From: Pipra filicauda
Lineage: Eukaryota; Chordata; Aves; Passeriformes; Pipridae
NCBI RefSeq assembly: GCF_003945595.2
Contig: NW_024104376.1
Span: 2,976,001-3,040,000, forward strand
Length of the DNA stretch: 64,000 bases
Direction of reading: 5' to 3'
Every line of letters begins with the position of its first letter. Positions within the stretch are counted from its first letter, which is position 1. The notes beneath the pieces are model-generated. The model did no database searches. It saw only the letters and a program-made list of their open reading frames with translations, and was not told where the DNA came from. Positions 27,716 to 40,550 of the stretch are shown piece by piece. The position numbers were made by a program, and so were the translations under genes.

Positions 27716-29698
27716 TCTCTCCAGAGATCCCTCCCACCCATATGGATTTTCCACGGTTCACAAGTCTGCGGCGCCCTGTCCCCTTCCTCTCCACTCTAGT
27801 CCTTGGGCACCTTACTCTTGACTACAAGAACACTCTTACTGCCTCCTGCCACAGTGCAGGGCTCTTAGGAAGAGTATAAGGCAACCACTCTTTCAAATTG
27901 AAACTTAGGCTATCTTCCTTTGCAAGGATAAGAGGCGGTAGTGGTGGGCAGTAGGCCTTTATATAGTGTCCTAGAGATCTGGGTATGGTTTCAGGATGGA
28001 GGAAGACTGAAAATTGATTTTCACTTCTGCCTGGGGATGATGGGGATTCAAACTTCCTATCACTTCCAGATTTTCGTGGGGTGAGGACTTTCATGAATGC
28101 TGTATTGGAAGTCATCCAAGTGTATTAAAGAGGGAACTGAAGAAAAAACCTCTCTGCAGAAGTCCTGTACCTCAGAGCAACCAGTCAGGAGTGCAGAGAG
28201 CTCAACACAGTCCACTTCCCTGTACACTCATTTTACACTATCCTATTTCTAGCTCAGGTGCATTCTGAAATACAAGGGCACTGAAAATGTCCCTTTCAAG
28301 ATGCTCCTTTTTGGTATCTAATGTCACATACGTTCTGGAAGCAGCCACTGGGATGTGAGCCAGGATCCTACTTGCTGAATATCCCTCCCTGTGGGCACAG
28401 GCTGTGAAAGAACTCATGGGCTGCTTTACTTTATGCACTTGGAGAAACTTCAGGGTGAGAAAAAGGCCCAGAACCTCAAGATTACAAAAACACTATGCTA
28501 ATTAACTAAACACACACACACACACACACAAATCAAGCTTCAGAGTTCAGCGGCCTCAAGTGCCAGGTGACAGCTGAGCAGAGATTTTCAAGTAATGATT
28601 CAGTCACCCAGCTCACATTTTTGGTTCTTCATGTTTTCAAATCTAACATCACACATCTGAAAATTCAGGTGCTGTCACAGTCACATTGAGCACAGCTGGG
28701 TGCCTCATACATCTTGTTCAAAGTCACCCAAGTCCATGCCAGAGCCACAGATCTGATGTTATGGTAGAGTCACACCTGCAGCCCTGAGCCTTAAAAGCTG
28801 CTGTCTCCAATAAAAAATTTGTCTCACACTGTCACACCTAAGAGACAGCTGTCAAGAACAGCTGCAAACCACAGAAGAGCAAAGATCTCCACCCATACTT
28901 TCATCAGAAGTCTCATCTTGTTACAACTAGATTTCCTCAGGATGGTTTCACTCAAAGAATTCTTACTTAAGCTGACTCAGTGTTTTTGTGCAAGATTCAA
29001 ATAGCCCTTTCTGGTCAGGATCTCAGGGAGAAGTACAGTTTGTTGGTTCTATCACTGTTTTTGCCATTGTGAATATGCACATAGTGGAAGGTTTTGATGA
29101 ATTAAGAATGGTTACACTACGGATGTAACATCTTACATGGACTTGTCACCTTGAGTAAGAAACATCTCTACATCTGGTATGGGTAGAACACAGATCCCAC
29201 GCCATCCATGGATCTGCCACGAGACAAAACATCACACAAACTGAACAGTTTTACAGATTTTCCCCAAAACTCCCCTTGAGTTCTGATGTTCTCTCATTTC
29301 TCCCTCTAGCAGACACTACATCTGTTCCTTAAGCAGTTGCTGGCAGACAAGACAAGCCTGGATGCCAGCTAATACTATATGATCTGCTGCTGAATTAATT
29401 TTCCACTTAAAAATTTAATTATGGGCCAGATCCTCACTGGATTTAATACAGCTATCACCTATTAAGCATCTCATGGTCTGGCCTTGTATAGAGATTATTC
29501 TTCCTCTCTCTTTGTAGTAAGAACATAACCAAAGAGTTAGATTTTCATCTAACATGTGAAGGCAGTGAAAATATTGATTGTTCTGTGTCTGATGCATCCA
29601 TCATGAGAAATTATGAGTTTTCCAAAAAGCTGGAGAAAAACATGCCATTCAAAAAAAACAAAGAAAAGAAAGAAGGTTGTAAAAGATACTATAAATCT
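27716..29698. other. Intergenic, nothing recognised
   Basis: No coding frame or repeat other than the CA microsatellite at 28.5 kb. Two ATTAAA motifs lie on the minus strand near 29415 and 29438. They could serve as alternative distal polyadenylation signals if LRATD2 transcription extends this far. Confidence 0.5.
28510..28531. repeat. (CA)n microsatellite
   Basis: An uninterrupted run of about 11 AC/CA dinucleotides. No other function is evident. Confidence 0.95.
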
Positions 29699-32600
29699 TT
29701 TATTTCTTTTGAGTTACTATGCAATGCCCTTCATTTTGAAGGAAATGGTACAATCAATGATGTGTACTTCTTTCTCAGGAAAAGAAGATATTTGCACTAA
29801 CAATTCAACATTTACTGACAGAAGACAGCTTACAGAAAATGCTCATGGTGGAAAAAATCATATTTGTGATTACACTTGTTATTGTGGATGATTTCATGAA
29901 GTGTTACAATATCAGGAATTCCAAGTGTGCATTTAAAGAAAGCTTCTAATTCAATATTAATCCAAAGGAACCATCTAAACCACTGGTGTTTGAAATCACC
30001 CTGATTTCTTCCCATTCACAGTTTAAAAAAAGTCTAAACTGAAAGTCTAAGCCCATGATAAAATTCTCCTGGCCTTATCACTTCACACTGATTTATAAGA
30101 GTAGTCAACACATATTCAATTAACAGTAGATTTCTTACAAATAGAAACTGCTGTTGGAAACAATGTATTTCCTACCTCTACTTAGTTACTAGTCTCTGAT
30201 CTGTCATACAAAATTAAAATTTTGCTTTAAAAAATATTTGTTCCTACATGGCTGTTAGCTTTACAGTTGGTTTTGTTAATTGCCAGAAAAGCACAGGAGG
30301 GAAACCGTTCAACAACACACTTCACATACCCAAGGACAGACCTTTGGTAATGCTTAGCCAAAGGAGAAGAGAAACAGAAAACCATTACATTCAAAATCTG
30401 AAACAGATTCATCACATAATATTACCTACTTTAGTAGTGAGTGGAATAATGAATTCAAATGAACAAAACTTAAGGAGTTTGCCTAGGGTTTCATTTATAC
30501 AAAGCAATTTAAAGTTTGCTTCCATAGTCTAGGGTCCTTCAGTCTGAAGAAAGTATTTTTCCAAGTACGAAAATACAGTTTTTGAATTAGCTTTTGGGAA
30601 TTTTCCCTGCCTACCCTACAATTGCCTACTATATTGGCCAGATGAGATCTAGAGAGCTGCTGTAATCAATATTTTGCATTCACACAGAATCAGGGATAAC
30701 AAAATAGTCTTCAGTTTATGTCCTTGTTCACTGCCATGGAAGGTGAATGTCTAAATTGTGTTTTAAAAATTACTCGATCAAGGGATAATTGTAGGTTTTA
30801 CTACAAAGGCTTTTCCAAGACATTATTTGCATGAAACACACCAATACTCCAGGGAAATAAGACTGCTCATCTACATTTCCTAGCTGTAGCTACATTTACA
30901 CATCTGGGGCTCAGCCTTGCCAGCCTTCACATGTGCATACTGATAATCACAGCAGTAGGTATGCCCACATGAGTAAATTCATATAGATGATTAAGTGTTT
31001 GCACAATCAAAGGGCTCTTAAAACAAATTATATTAACTTTAAATGTTAAAAACGCAAGGGAAAGTTCAAGCATGACAAGACAAAGATACCAGAGAGCAGT
31101 CTGCAGCAGATCATCAGCTTAGCTTACAACTGCTGTGTAACACACCTCTCACCAAATCAGTGCAGCCCCTGGAATTCCAGAGGAAACTGAGGCCAAAGTT
31201 TGGGCTGCATTCCATGACCTTTGTTTGGACAAGAGGCCCTTTGAGGAACAGTTTTCACTGCACTGCTTGTTCTCCCCTATTGATTATGCAACCTCAGATC
31301 CTCCATGCTCCCACTAGAGACCTCAGATTGAAATTCCAGACCCTCATTCACTAAGAAATGTAAATATACACTTAAAGGATGTGAATAGTCTTACTGATTC
31401 TCAAGTGGCTGAAAGTAGGGTCTAGTCAAAACTTTAAACTTCAGTAAAGGCTTAGGACCTTTGCCGAACTGCACGTTCTGCGGAAGGATCACACCTGCAT
31501 TCCTTTATGTTAAAGCAGCAGCTGCAGTGAACAGTACTTTTATCTATTCTTTCCCCCTCTTTTGTGATCTACACAAGAATCCTGAAGTAAACACATACAC
31601 AAAAGAGTCAGTTTTTCTGGGATGTCTTTTTCTCTAAAGCTCCAGAATTCCCAGCCCAATCTGCAGACAGTAACTGAGCAAAGTACAGCAAAGACAAGAA
31701 ACCAAGCAGTTGTGATGTGCTACCACAACAATTCCTGTTCTCACATCCAGCTCATTAGAGGTCCATGGCTTTAAAACCAGACTGCTTAGGAATGTGTGCA
31801 GTGGTGTTTAGTAGCACCTATTAAATAACACTGGCTAATCAACAGGTAGGGAAAAAGGAACTGCCTGTTAAAGATTCAACAGCTGCATCTTTATCTGCTG
31901 GAATAAGAAATCCCTATGTGGAGGTAGCCCTCTTCCAGACAAAATTTAAAAAGTGCCAAGCTTCCCTTCCTCTTCTACTTTTACACATAATGGAATGCCA
32001 GGAGACAGTAAGTCCCCAAACATAGTTTGTAGAGAAATTTAAAACTTCCAGATATCTATGTTTTAAATATCAAACACCTGTATCCCAGGTGTCAGAGGAG
32101 CATATGGGTTTTATAACACAGCAGAATTCGTGCCAGACTCTGCTTTGCTATGAGGCAAGCTCTCCCTTCACTCTCTGTCCTAACAAAGCAATTCAAGCTC
32201 TGGAATTCTTTGCTAAGGCCCTGTGCCTGTGAGGGAATTTATCCCTAAAGGCGTGACCAGTACAGAGAAGCACCAAGATCAGCACAAGACAAGATTTCAG
32301 TTGGTCAAAGAAGATTTGCTCTCCATTCCCAATCAGATTTGGTCCTGTTCTTATTAAAACAAAAAAGTGGAAATAAAGAATTAAAAACATAGCCAGATTA
32401 CGCAGGATATCTCAGAAGGATAGAAACAGTTAAGTGTCATAGTTCTGATGTTTCAGACACAAGGGAAAAATATTTTCACAACTAGTTTACTGTTTAGTAC
32501 CCTGTAGATACATAATATTTGACATTTATAGCAGTTTCTACACTTTATGACCTAGAATATACTTTAGATCACAAATGAAAAATAAACTCATTCGGAGGAC

Positions 32601-34904
32601 TGGAAAATAATGTGCATAACAACTTACTTTCAAATGCAAGGTTATGAAGGGTTTTTTTAAAATTTCAAAAATATCTGTAAGAAAATATTATTTTACATAG
32701 CTATATTACACAGTGAAACAAACTTTGTTATGTACAAGGTTTCAGTATGAAAGAAACCACAGCCAGACATTTGTTCATGGTCTAGATAATCTGTTGTCTC
32801 ATGTCAGTCAGTAGTACAACAGAGAGACTCTCCTTCACTCCTTTTCAGACTATTTCAGTGATCATTTCAGCTTTCAGTAGTTACTAGTAGTTGTATAAAA
32901 CCTGTGTGCAGATATCCACATATTAACCATATCACAGTTAGATATGGGTAGTTTTTAAGCTATCAAATCAAGGTTGCACATCTGTTTGACAACCACAGTA
33001 ACCTGAGTATAACTCAATTGCATATTGGTGAAAAAAACCAACACTTAGTGTAGGCACCTGAGCTATAGCATTTTAAGGAAGCTTGGTGTTAAACTATCCT
33101 TTGGATTTGGGTGTTTCACAGGCCAAAGTGAGGGCATGTGAGTCATTAATGGAACAGTATATGACGTATTTGCATAACCCTGAAAATTATTTTTCCTCTG
33201 AAGTGAGGATGAAGTAGCCTCTCACAGCTTTTTTCTAGTTTGTGTCTTTTAGACAGAAAACATGACACCACAATCTACTTGGCTCACATTGGCAAAGTTG
33301 CTTTTTATAGACATAACTAATCAAAAGCTGGTATCTACCTATTCTTAAACGACAAACTTTGCTCCCTTCTCAGGGGTGGAAAGGACACAGAGTACTTTGC
33401 TATTTGTGGTATAACTGTAAACAACTGCGAGGAAGACCGTATTAACTATGCTTCAAGTTTACATCACACTGTTAGCTTCCATTATTTAAATGAACTCGAG
33501 CTAATCTTCAAGTTCACATCATCATCTCGTGCTTTAAGGGGAAGGAATTTTGCTTTAGAGACTGTCTCCAAATCACTGCTTGCTCACACAGTCCAGATCC
33601 CAGGACAAAGATCTGACAGTACTGCTTGTGTGGGAGAGCAGTTCAACAGCTGAAAACAAGTTCAGGGAGCATTCAGGGCAAGTGGCACTGCACTCTCCCT
33701 CCCAAAGGACTTGCACAATTTTGGAGGCATGTCCTTTCCTTTTCTCTAATGCTATAGCTCAGCTGCATACCATAAAAATTAGCAAAAAAGGAAACATGAA
33801 ATTCTTAATGAAGAGGAAACTTCTTTGCAGTAAGGAAAGAAAAAAAGGAACACCCAAACCCCCCTGCCTGTGATATCTTCCAGCATGTGCTCCCTTCCAT
33901 CACAGCTGTGTTTCTGGTGATGTAGAACCTGTGACATGCTCACAGCCAGGAGCACCCAGCCAAGAGGTCACCCTCTCGAGGGACAGCTTACTCAAGACAC
34001 TCTTACACACAAGCAACCTGTTTCTACTGCCTCGATCTGTACCACAGGCATAATCAGGAGCTCTGCCATTTGCTTTAGGAGAAGCCAGGCAGCCTGTAAT
34101 GAGCACTGGCACAGTTCAGTCTGTGAGAGTCGCAGCACACACCAGTGTGCAGACTCCTTAACTGGGGTGGCAAAGTTTCTCATCCCCTAGGATCCATCAC
34201 CAATAAAAACATCTTTCTGTCCCCAAAGCCACATGCTGATAGCAAAGGAAAAGGTCCCCCTTCCCACCTGCAAGTTCCTATAACCTGGGAAGGCACCAGG
34301 CACACCAAAACCATTTCTTCAAAATTAGTAGAGCTTCCTGCCTTACACCTTTTGGGACACTGGCTACTAATCCACAAAATTTTGCTCCAGGCAAGCAAGC
34401 AAGCTTGTTGTAATACCAACAGAAGCCACGGCTGAAAAGAAACAGTAGCAGAGAAGGGAAAACAATATCCTCATGCTTAGAACTACATGGTCATGTCCTG
34501 AAAATTGTTGGCTCCTTCTTAATAGTATTAAATACTATTAACTTCTGCTGATAAGTAGACGTCAAAGGCATTTAGCATCTTGTAGGGTCAAGCCTACTAG
34601 CAGATGGTTGAGGAAAAGGCTATGTGTGAACACAGCAGAGAGGAAGGGAAAGAAGTGGGAGAGGAGAGGGGTAGAATTGCCCTGAGTTTTATCCTCTACA
34701 AATAAGTCAGGGGTTTTATCATCAAGCACTGAAGGAGTTAAGCACTAAAGCACAGACACTTAATCAGCTTTCCCCCTTCCTTTCACATGTGATTGGAATG
34801 AAGCTGCACCGAAGCAGCCCAAAGGGCTTATAACAGCTCAATTTCGAAGCCTTCAGTTTTAATCCCCATCACCCAGGCTAAGCAGTATGGTGGTGCTGAG
34901 GCTG
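29699..34904 (-). other. Candidate LRATD2 3' UTR / 3' flank
   Basis: No coding frame is supported in this stretch. Reading the minus strand downstream of the LRATD2 stop, the only early canonical-like signal is ATTAAA about 45 nt after the stop (34857-34863). The first AATAAA I found is at 29704-29699, so the transcript could carry a 3' UTR of about 5.2 kb. Mammalian LRATD2 mRNAs have long 3' UTRs, which makes this plausible, but the end is not proven. The stretch is unremarkable AT-rich DNA with no recognised repeat. Confidence 0.3.
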
Positions 34905-35834
<930 letters not shown>

Positions 35835-36305
35835 CTATGAAGGCAGCGCGGGGTGAGCGGCTCCCAGAGGAGCAGCGGGGGCATAAGCGCGGCTCCCCCC
35901 TCAGCCGGCACCCCGGCTCTCCCCGCTCAGCGCAGTCCCTGCCAGAGCCGCCGGGGCTGCGAGTCCCTCGGGGCCGGGGGGGAGGGGGAACGGGACACGG
36001 CACTTCCCTACCTGCACGGAGGAAGGCGCGGCGGCACCACCACCTGTTAGGCGGCAGCGAGGAGGAGAGAGGCGCAGGAGCCGCCGGGGAGCGGGGCAGG
36101 CACCGAGCCACCTGTTAGAGGGGGGCTGCGAGCGCCGGGGAGGCCGGGAGGTCCGAGCTGGGGACGGCCGAGGTGCGCACCTGCCCCGCCGCCCAGGTGA
36201 GCCGGGCCGGGCCGCCGGCCAGGGGCGCCTCCCCCCGCCCTCTCCCGGCTCCGGGCGGCCGCGAACTTACCCGGCGGGCCCGGCTGCGCGGCGCCGGGAG
36301 CGGCT

Positions 36306-36353
36306 CTAGGGCGAGCGGGCGGCGGGGCGGCGGCGCGGCTGGATCGCGATCAT
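36306..36353 (-). promoter_or_regulatory. Upstream ORF 2 in the LRATD2 leader (15 codons)
   Basis: This starts at the ATG at 36353, which shares ATGA with the stop of the preceding upstream ORF, and ends at TAG 36308-36306. The context GGGGCCATGA has a purine at -3. The 15-residue product (MIAIQPRRRPAARSP) has no recognised motif. Together the two frames would make translation of the main ORF depend on leaky scanning or reinitiation, if the transcript starts upstream of 36433. Confidence 0.35.
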
Positions 36354-36433
36354 GGCCCCGGCCCGGCGCGGTCCGCGCTCCCCGCGCAGCGGCAGCGCCC
36401 GAGCGCCGCGCCGCCGGCTCCGCGGCTGGGCAT
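36350..36433 (-). promoter_or_regulatory. Upstream ORF 1 in the LRATD2 leader (27 codons)
   Basis: The ATG at 36433 opens a 27-codon frame (starting MPSRGAGGAALGRCRC) and closes at TGA 36352-36350. It lies inside the candidate exon 1, so ribosomes scanning an LRATD2 mRNA would meet it first. The stop overlaps the next upstream ATG in an ATGA arrangement. It is Arg/Gly/Ala-rich, as any frame in a CpG island would be, so peptide function is not implied. A role in limiting LRATD2 translation is an inference. Confidence 0.35.
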
Positions 36434-36528
36434 GAGCTCCGGAGAGGCACGGCCGAGGGGAGGGAGGGAGGCTGGATCCGCTGCGGACGCCCCGGCAAGC
36501 ACTCAGCCCCCAGCATTTAAAGAGGCAG

Positions 36529-36603
36529 CTCTTTTTTTTTTTCTTTTTTTTTTTCCTCCCCCCTCCTTCTCCTCCCTCCGCCCCCCACCTTTTCTCTCTC
36601 TTC
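36529..36603. repeat. Long homopyrimidine (T then C/T) tract in the promoter
   Basis: The plus strand from 36529 to 36579 is 51 consecutive pyrimidines: two long T runs followed by CCTCCC-type repeats. With only two interruptions (G at 36580, A at 36587) it continues as pyrimidine to 36603. On the LRATD2 sense strand this is a GA/A-rich tract. It lies just upstream of the TTTAAA box. Such tracts can form triplex (H-DNA) or bind GAGA-type and CTC-binding factors. Confidence 0.8.
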
Positions 36604-36985
36604 GCTCCTACATGCCAAGTGCTTTGCTCCTCGCCGAGGCCGCTGGCGGGCGCGGGGCGGGCGCGGGGCTCCGGGCGCAGCTCTGCGCGGCTCCGGGCAG
36701 CGGCAGTGGGTGTGCAACGCGCTCACACCGAACTCGCACACGCGCGGCCCCTTTAAGGGAGCGGTGCCATGAGCAGCCCAGCCCGCCAGTGTGTTCGGGG
36801 GGAGTCACCGGGGGTCGGAGTTTGCCCGGGACGGCACCGGGAGGCGATGCTGAGCCTCGGTGGGAACCACCGCGCTGTCCTGCGGGGGAAGCGGCCGCTC
36901 CGCGCAGCCCCCGCGGGAGCGGCGGGAGGTGCCTCCCTGGGGCCGCGCACAGCGACAAGGGAGTTGTGAAGCGAACAGAACCAAA

Positions 36986-39404
36986 GCGCCCAGCTCTCCT
37001 GGGCTGACTTAGCGCCTTCGATTCCTCCGCGTGCGGAGGGTGTAATTAGTTTTATTTATTTTCTTTCCGACTCCGAAAGATCACTCTCTTTTTCAATATA
37101 GAAGAATATGATTCCCTCTCCCCTGGAAAGGCATTATCAGAACTGATGGGGATATTTTTCTTTCTTTATGTTTTGGAGAACACAAACCAATATTCCGCTT
37201 TTTCATTAATGCCTAGTTAGTCTACGAGGTAGGTTTGTTTTTCATACTATTTTTAACATACACGTGAATTCATGCTGTTAAAATACTGAGAGATAATTTA
37301 TGGGAGGTAGCAGTAAGGTCTTTAATTTTGTCTTATGCATTCACTTTGTCTGTTGTCTCGTAATTTATAAACCCCACTGCAACGCTGCTGTTTTGAGGAT
37401 CCACTAAACAGTGGTGAATGAAGGAACAACTACAGTGTTCCCGCGGCCCTAGGCACTGCCTGCACACTCAAAGAATTCAATTTCCATCAGATTCTACATC
37501 TCTGTCGTTTCAAATATATACCTGCCCTTTGGGGTGGGGAGAATTGCTGCCTCTGGGGCTGGGGAGGTAAGCACTGTGCTCTGCTTGGGATGGTGGGGCA
37601 TTGCAAGCAATTGCAGCAGTGACAGACAGTCAGATCAGGACTTTTTTTTGTTTTGGATTCACCTGGTGACTATGTCCATGGGAGCATTTTTGAAATTAAT
37701 CTCCCAAACACCCACCCCCAATACATATGCACTTCGGTTTGCACCCTGGTGTAGTTTCATGTTTCTCTTGCATCCACCCAAACCAGATGCATTCCAGCTG
37801 CAAGGTTGGACCGAGGCTAGTTGAGCAAATGTCCAAAATGTGTTGAATGTAGATGTGATTTTTAGGCACTGCCTGTTTCACCCTGCAGTTCCTCTCCTCC
37901 AGAGCTGCTGTTGGACAAAAGAGGGCCCTGCTTCATAGTCAGAGCATTGTGAAATTGCCTCAGTAATTAAGGATGTACATGTGTGAAGGTAAGAATATCC
38001 TAAAAGGAGGAGCTAGACTGAACACAGAAGTATTTTTTTTATGTTTTCCCATTTGTATTGGAAGTTGTGTCTCAGCACCACACCTTACTATCTTTGAAGC
38101 AGTTACATTTCTTGACTAAAATGGTTTGGCAGCCCTATGTTCAAGGCCAACTTTCCTTTTGAATCTGCTGCATGAGTAGAAACTCGGTATGGTCCAGGCA
38201 GTCACTCCTGTGCATGCACAGCCACACGGATTTGCAGCTATCGTGTTTTTTCTTTTTTTTTCCTTCTCTGCTTTAACTCACCTCAGTGCTTAATTTTCTG
38301 CACCTTGTCAGCTGCTTTAATCTCTGATCTCCTTCAGTTACCTTTCCGTGACTACTCCTTGGAATCCACATTCTCTGTTCAGTCTCTGCTTTCTAGGATC
38401 AGAAACCATTGGCGAGTATTTTTGTGTCATAAACCACATCCATAATGGATTACTGCACCTGAAGGGTGGAAAATCCATGAAGAATTTACAGTGCCTATAT
38501 ATCACCTGGACTAGTGCCTAAAATTATGATGCTTAAAACTTCTGCATGCTTAACCTCTAAGCATCAAAGCAGCTAAATTCTGCAGGCAGAGGGGCTGTGA
38601 CAGTGGCATGCGACTATGCTTTTAGAGAGGGTACTGACCTCTTGTATAGCTTTTGGGGAGAAAAAAAAAAAAAAAGACTTGGTGCTTATCTGCTAAAGAT
38701 AACTAAGCCTTTGGATATGGAGTGGGGGCAGGAACGGAGCTGGGATCCCAAACTGCAGCAGGGCAGAGTTGAAGGCACACCTCTGACCTTGCAAGGAGAC
38801 TTCTTAGTTAGGTGACTCCTTGCTCAGCTGCTGGCATTTGTTGCCCAATTTTGATACATTCAGCTTTGCATACATGTCACAGAGGCAACACCGTAGATAC
38901 CACACTTACAGCTGTGCTTGAACACTTTACTAAAGTCAATAGGGATGCCCACATTTTTAAATACAATACCTCCCTGGGGTCACTCCTAGGTTCCAGTCAC
39001 TTCCTCATCCTGATTGCCCAAGTATTTGTTCTTTGTAAATTCTCTTTTGGAGAGAAAACTCCACCCCAGAAAAAATGCAGTTGTGGTTGTGGGGCTGGTT
39101 CACTTCAGGCAACTCCCCATCTGAGTCCCACAAAGATTGCAAGAAGCAGGGGTGAATGAGAACTGGCTCTCTCAGCTCCACACAGCCTTCCAATGCTTCC
39201 AGAGCTGAGTTTCACATCCATGTGCTCTCAGTCTATTGTTGAGTGCAGCAACATATATCTACAAGTTCACAACATAAAAATACCATCGTAGTGTGTTGCA
39301 ATGTGACTCATATGATATTTAATATGTCTGAAACTTTGATAGCCTCTTTTAAGGAAAAAAACCCACCATACTGCAGGGCTCTCTGGGAACCCAAAGCTGC
39401 TTGG
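36986..39404. other. Upstream flank of LRATD2, nothing recognised
   Basis: Sequence returns to AT-rich composition right after the CpG island. No gene or mobile element is supported apart from the poly(A) tract at 38.66 kb. Proximal enhancers may lie here, but no specific site is claimed. Confidence 0.5.
38659..38675. repeat. Poly(A) tract
   Basis: A run of about 15 A follows GGGAG on the plus strand. No processed gene copy or SINE is recognisable upstream. Confidence 0.8.
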
Positions 39405-39453
39405 TTATATTTTTTCATGGCTAGGCTTCGCAAAAGAAGATTTGGGAAGGGCT

Positions 39454-40550
39454 CTACCCACATTTGTTACAGGCACGCTGGTGGCTAAAAAGGCCAATAT
39501 GAGATAGACAAGTCTGATTGCAAAAGGCACAGCAGAAGGACTCCTTAGGTGGAATATTCTGCAAGGCACGATTCTTTCTGCGTTGTCTTTTCTCTTCAAG
39601 GGTGATCCTGCGTGCTTTCTCAAAAGAAGCAGCAGCGTTATAGATGGTGTGTCTCCAGACCTCCTGATTGGAGGCCAGAGTAGACCAGTTATGTTGATCA
39701 ATATGGCCAAGGCTGAGATGTTGTTTCAGGGAGTCCTTGTATCTTCTCTTCGGGGCTCCTCTCTTGCGGCAGCCGGTGGCAAGTTCACCATAAAGCAAGA
39801 TCTTAGGGAGGCGGTGGTCCTTCATCCTTGAGACATGTTGTGCCCAGCACAGCTGTGTTCTCAGCAACATGGCCTCAATACTCATAACTGCTGCTTGTTC
39901 AAGAACAGATGTATTGGTCACATAATCTGACCAGTGGATGTTAAGTATTGTACGGAGGCAGCGTTGATGGAAGCGTTCTAAGAGACGCAGGTGGTGGCGG
40001 TAGATGACCCATGATTCGGAACCATATAAAAGAGTAGACAGCACTATGGCTTTGTAAACACTGATCTTGGTACTTTTCTTCAAGTGTTTATTTCGCCAAA
40101 CTCTTCTATGAAGTGTTCTGAAAGCACTATATGCCTTTGCTAACCTGTTGTCTATCTCTCCGTCAATCTTACCATCCGAGGAGATGAGGCTACCTAGGTA
40201 ATTAAACTGCTGGACTGATTTGAGCTCTGATTCACCAATGGTGATATGGGGATGATGGAAGACTTCCTGAGGTGCAGGTTGATAGAGAACTTCTATCTTC
40301 TTTAAGCTGACTTCCAACCCAAAGAGCTCAGCAGCGTGTGCAAAGCAGGATGTTAAATGCTGCAGAGCTGCTTCTGTGTGGGCGACAAGGGCGGAGTCAT
40401 CAGCATAAAGCATCTCCCGGACAAGATGGTTTAAGGTCTTAGTGTGGGCCTTCAGACGCCGCAGGTTGAAGAGGCTTCCATCAGTACGGTATCAAATGTA
40501 GATACCGTCCTGATCATCGAGGTCTGCCATTGCCCTTTGGAGCATCATGC
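39454..40550 (-). pseudogene. RTE-type reverse transcriptase, C-terminal half with zinc-finger-like tail
   Basis: This continues the preceding RT after a one-base frameshift. An in-frame TGA at 40494-40492 falls where the family has Arg, consistent with a CGA to TGA CpG transition. The frame then stays open for 319 codons from the MLYADD motif to TAG at 39454. Features are YADDSALVAHT (motif C, catalytic Asp pair intact), FNYLGSLISSDG, KIQ/KISVYKAIVLSTLLYGSESW (thumb), RFHQRCLR, the basic GAPKRRYKD segment, and a terminal Cys/His cluster (CAFC...H...HQRAC) resembling a C2H2/C2HC finger. The C-terminus appears complete. Confidence 0.85.

Larger units (their letters stand above)
36271..36490 (-). 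other. LRATD2: Candidate untranslated exon 1 of LRATD2
   Basis: The minus strand shows a strong donor, GCCGG|GTAAGTTCG, with the last exon base at 36271. Paired with the acceptor at 35810 it gives an intron of about 461 nt. A TTTAAA box at 36516-36521 would place a start site near 36486-36490, so the 5' boundary is only an estimate. A second possible donor, GTGCAG|GTAGGG, has its last exon base at 36012 and would give a longer or alternative leader. The exon is very GC-rich and contains two small upstream ORFs. Exon structure is inferred from splice motifs only. Confidence 0.5.

Noticed and set aside
34857..34863. ATTAAA just after the LRATD2 stop as the main polyadenylation signal
   Set aside because: It would give a 3' UTR of only about 60-70 nt, unlike the long 3' UTRs known for this gene. 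Kept only as an alternative.
36432..37007. 191-codon plus-strand open frame in the CpG island
   Set aside because: Stop codons are rare in very GC-rich DNA, the frame has low-complexity Arg/Pro/Gly composition, and it starts inside the minus-strand leader. No family resemblance.
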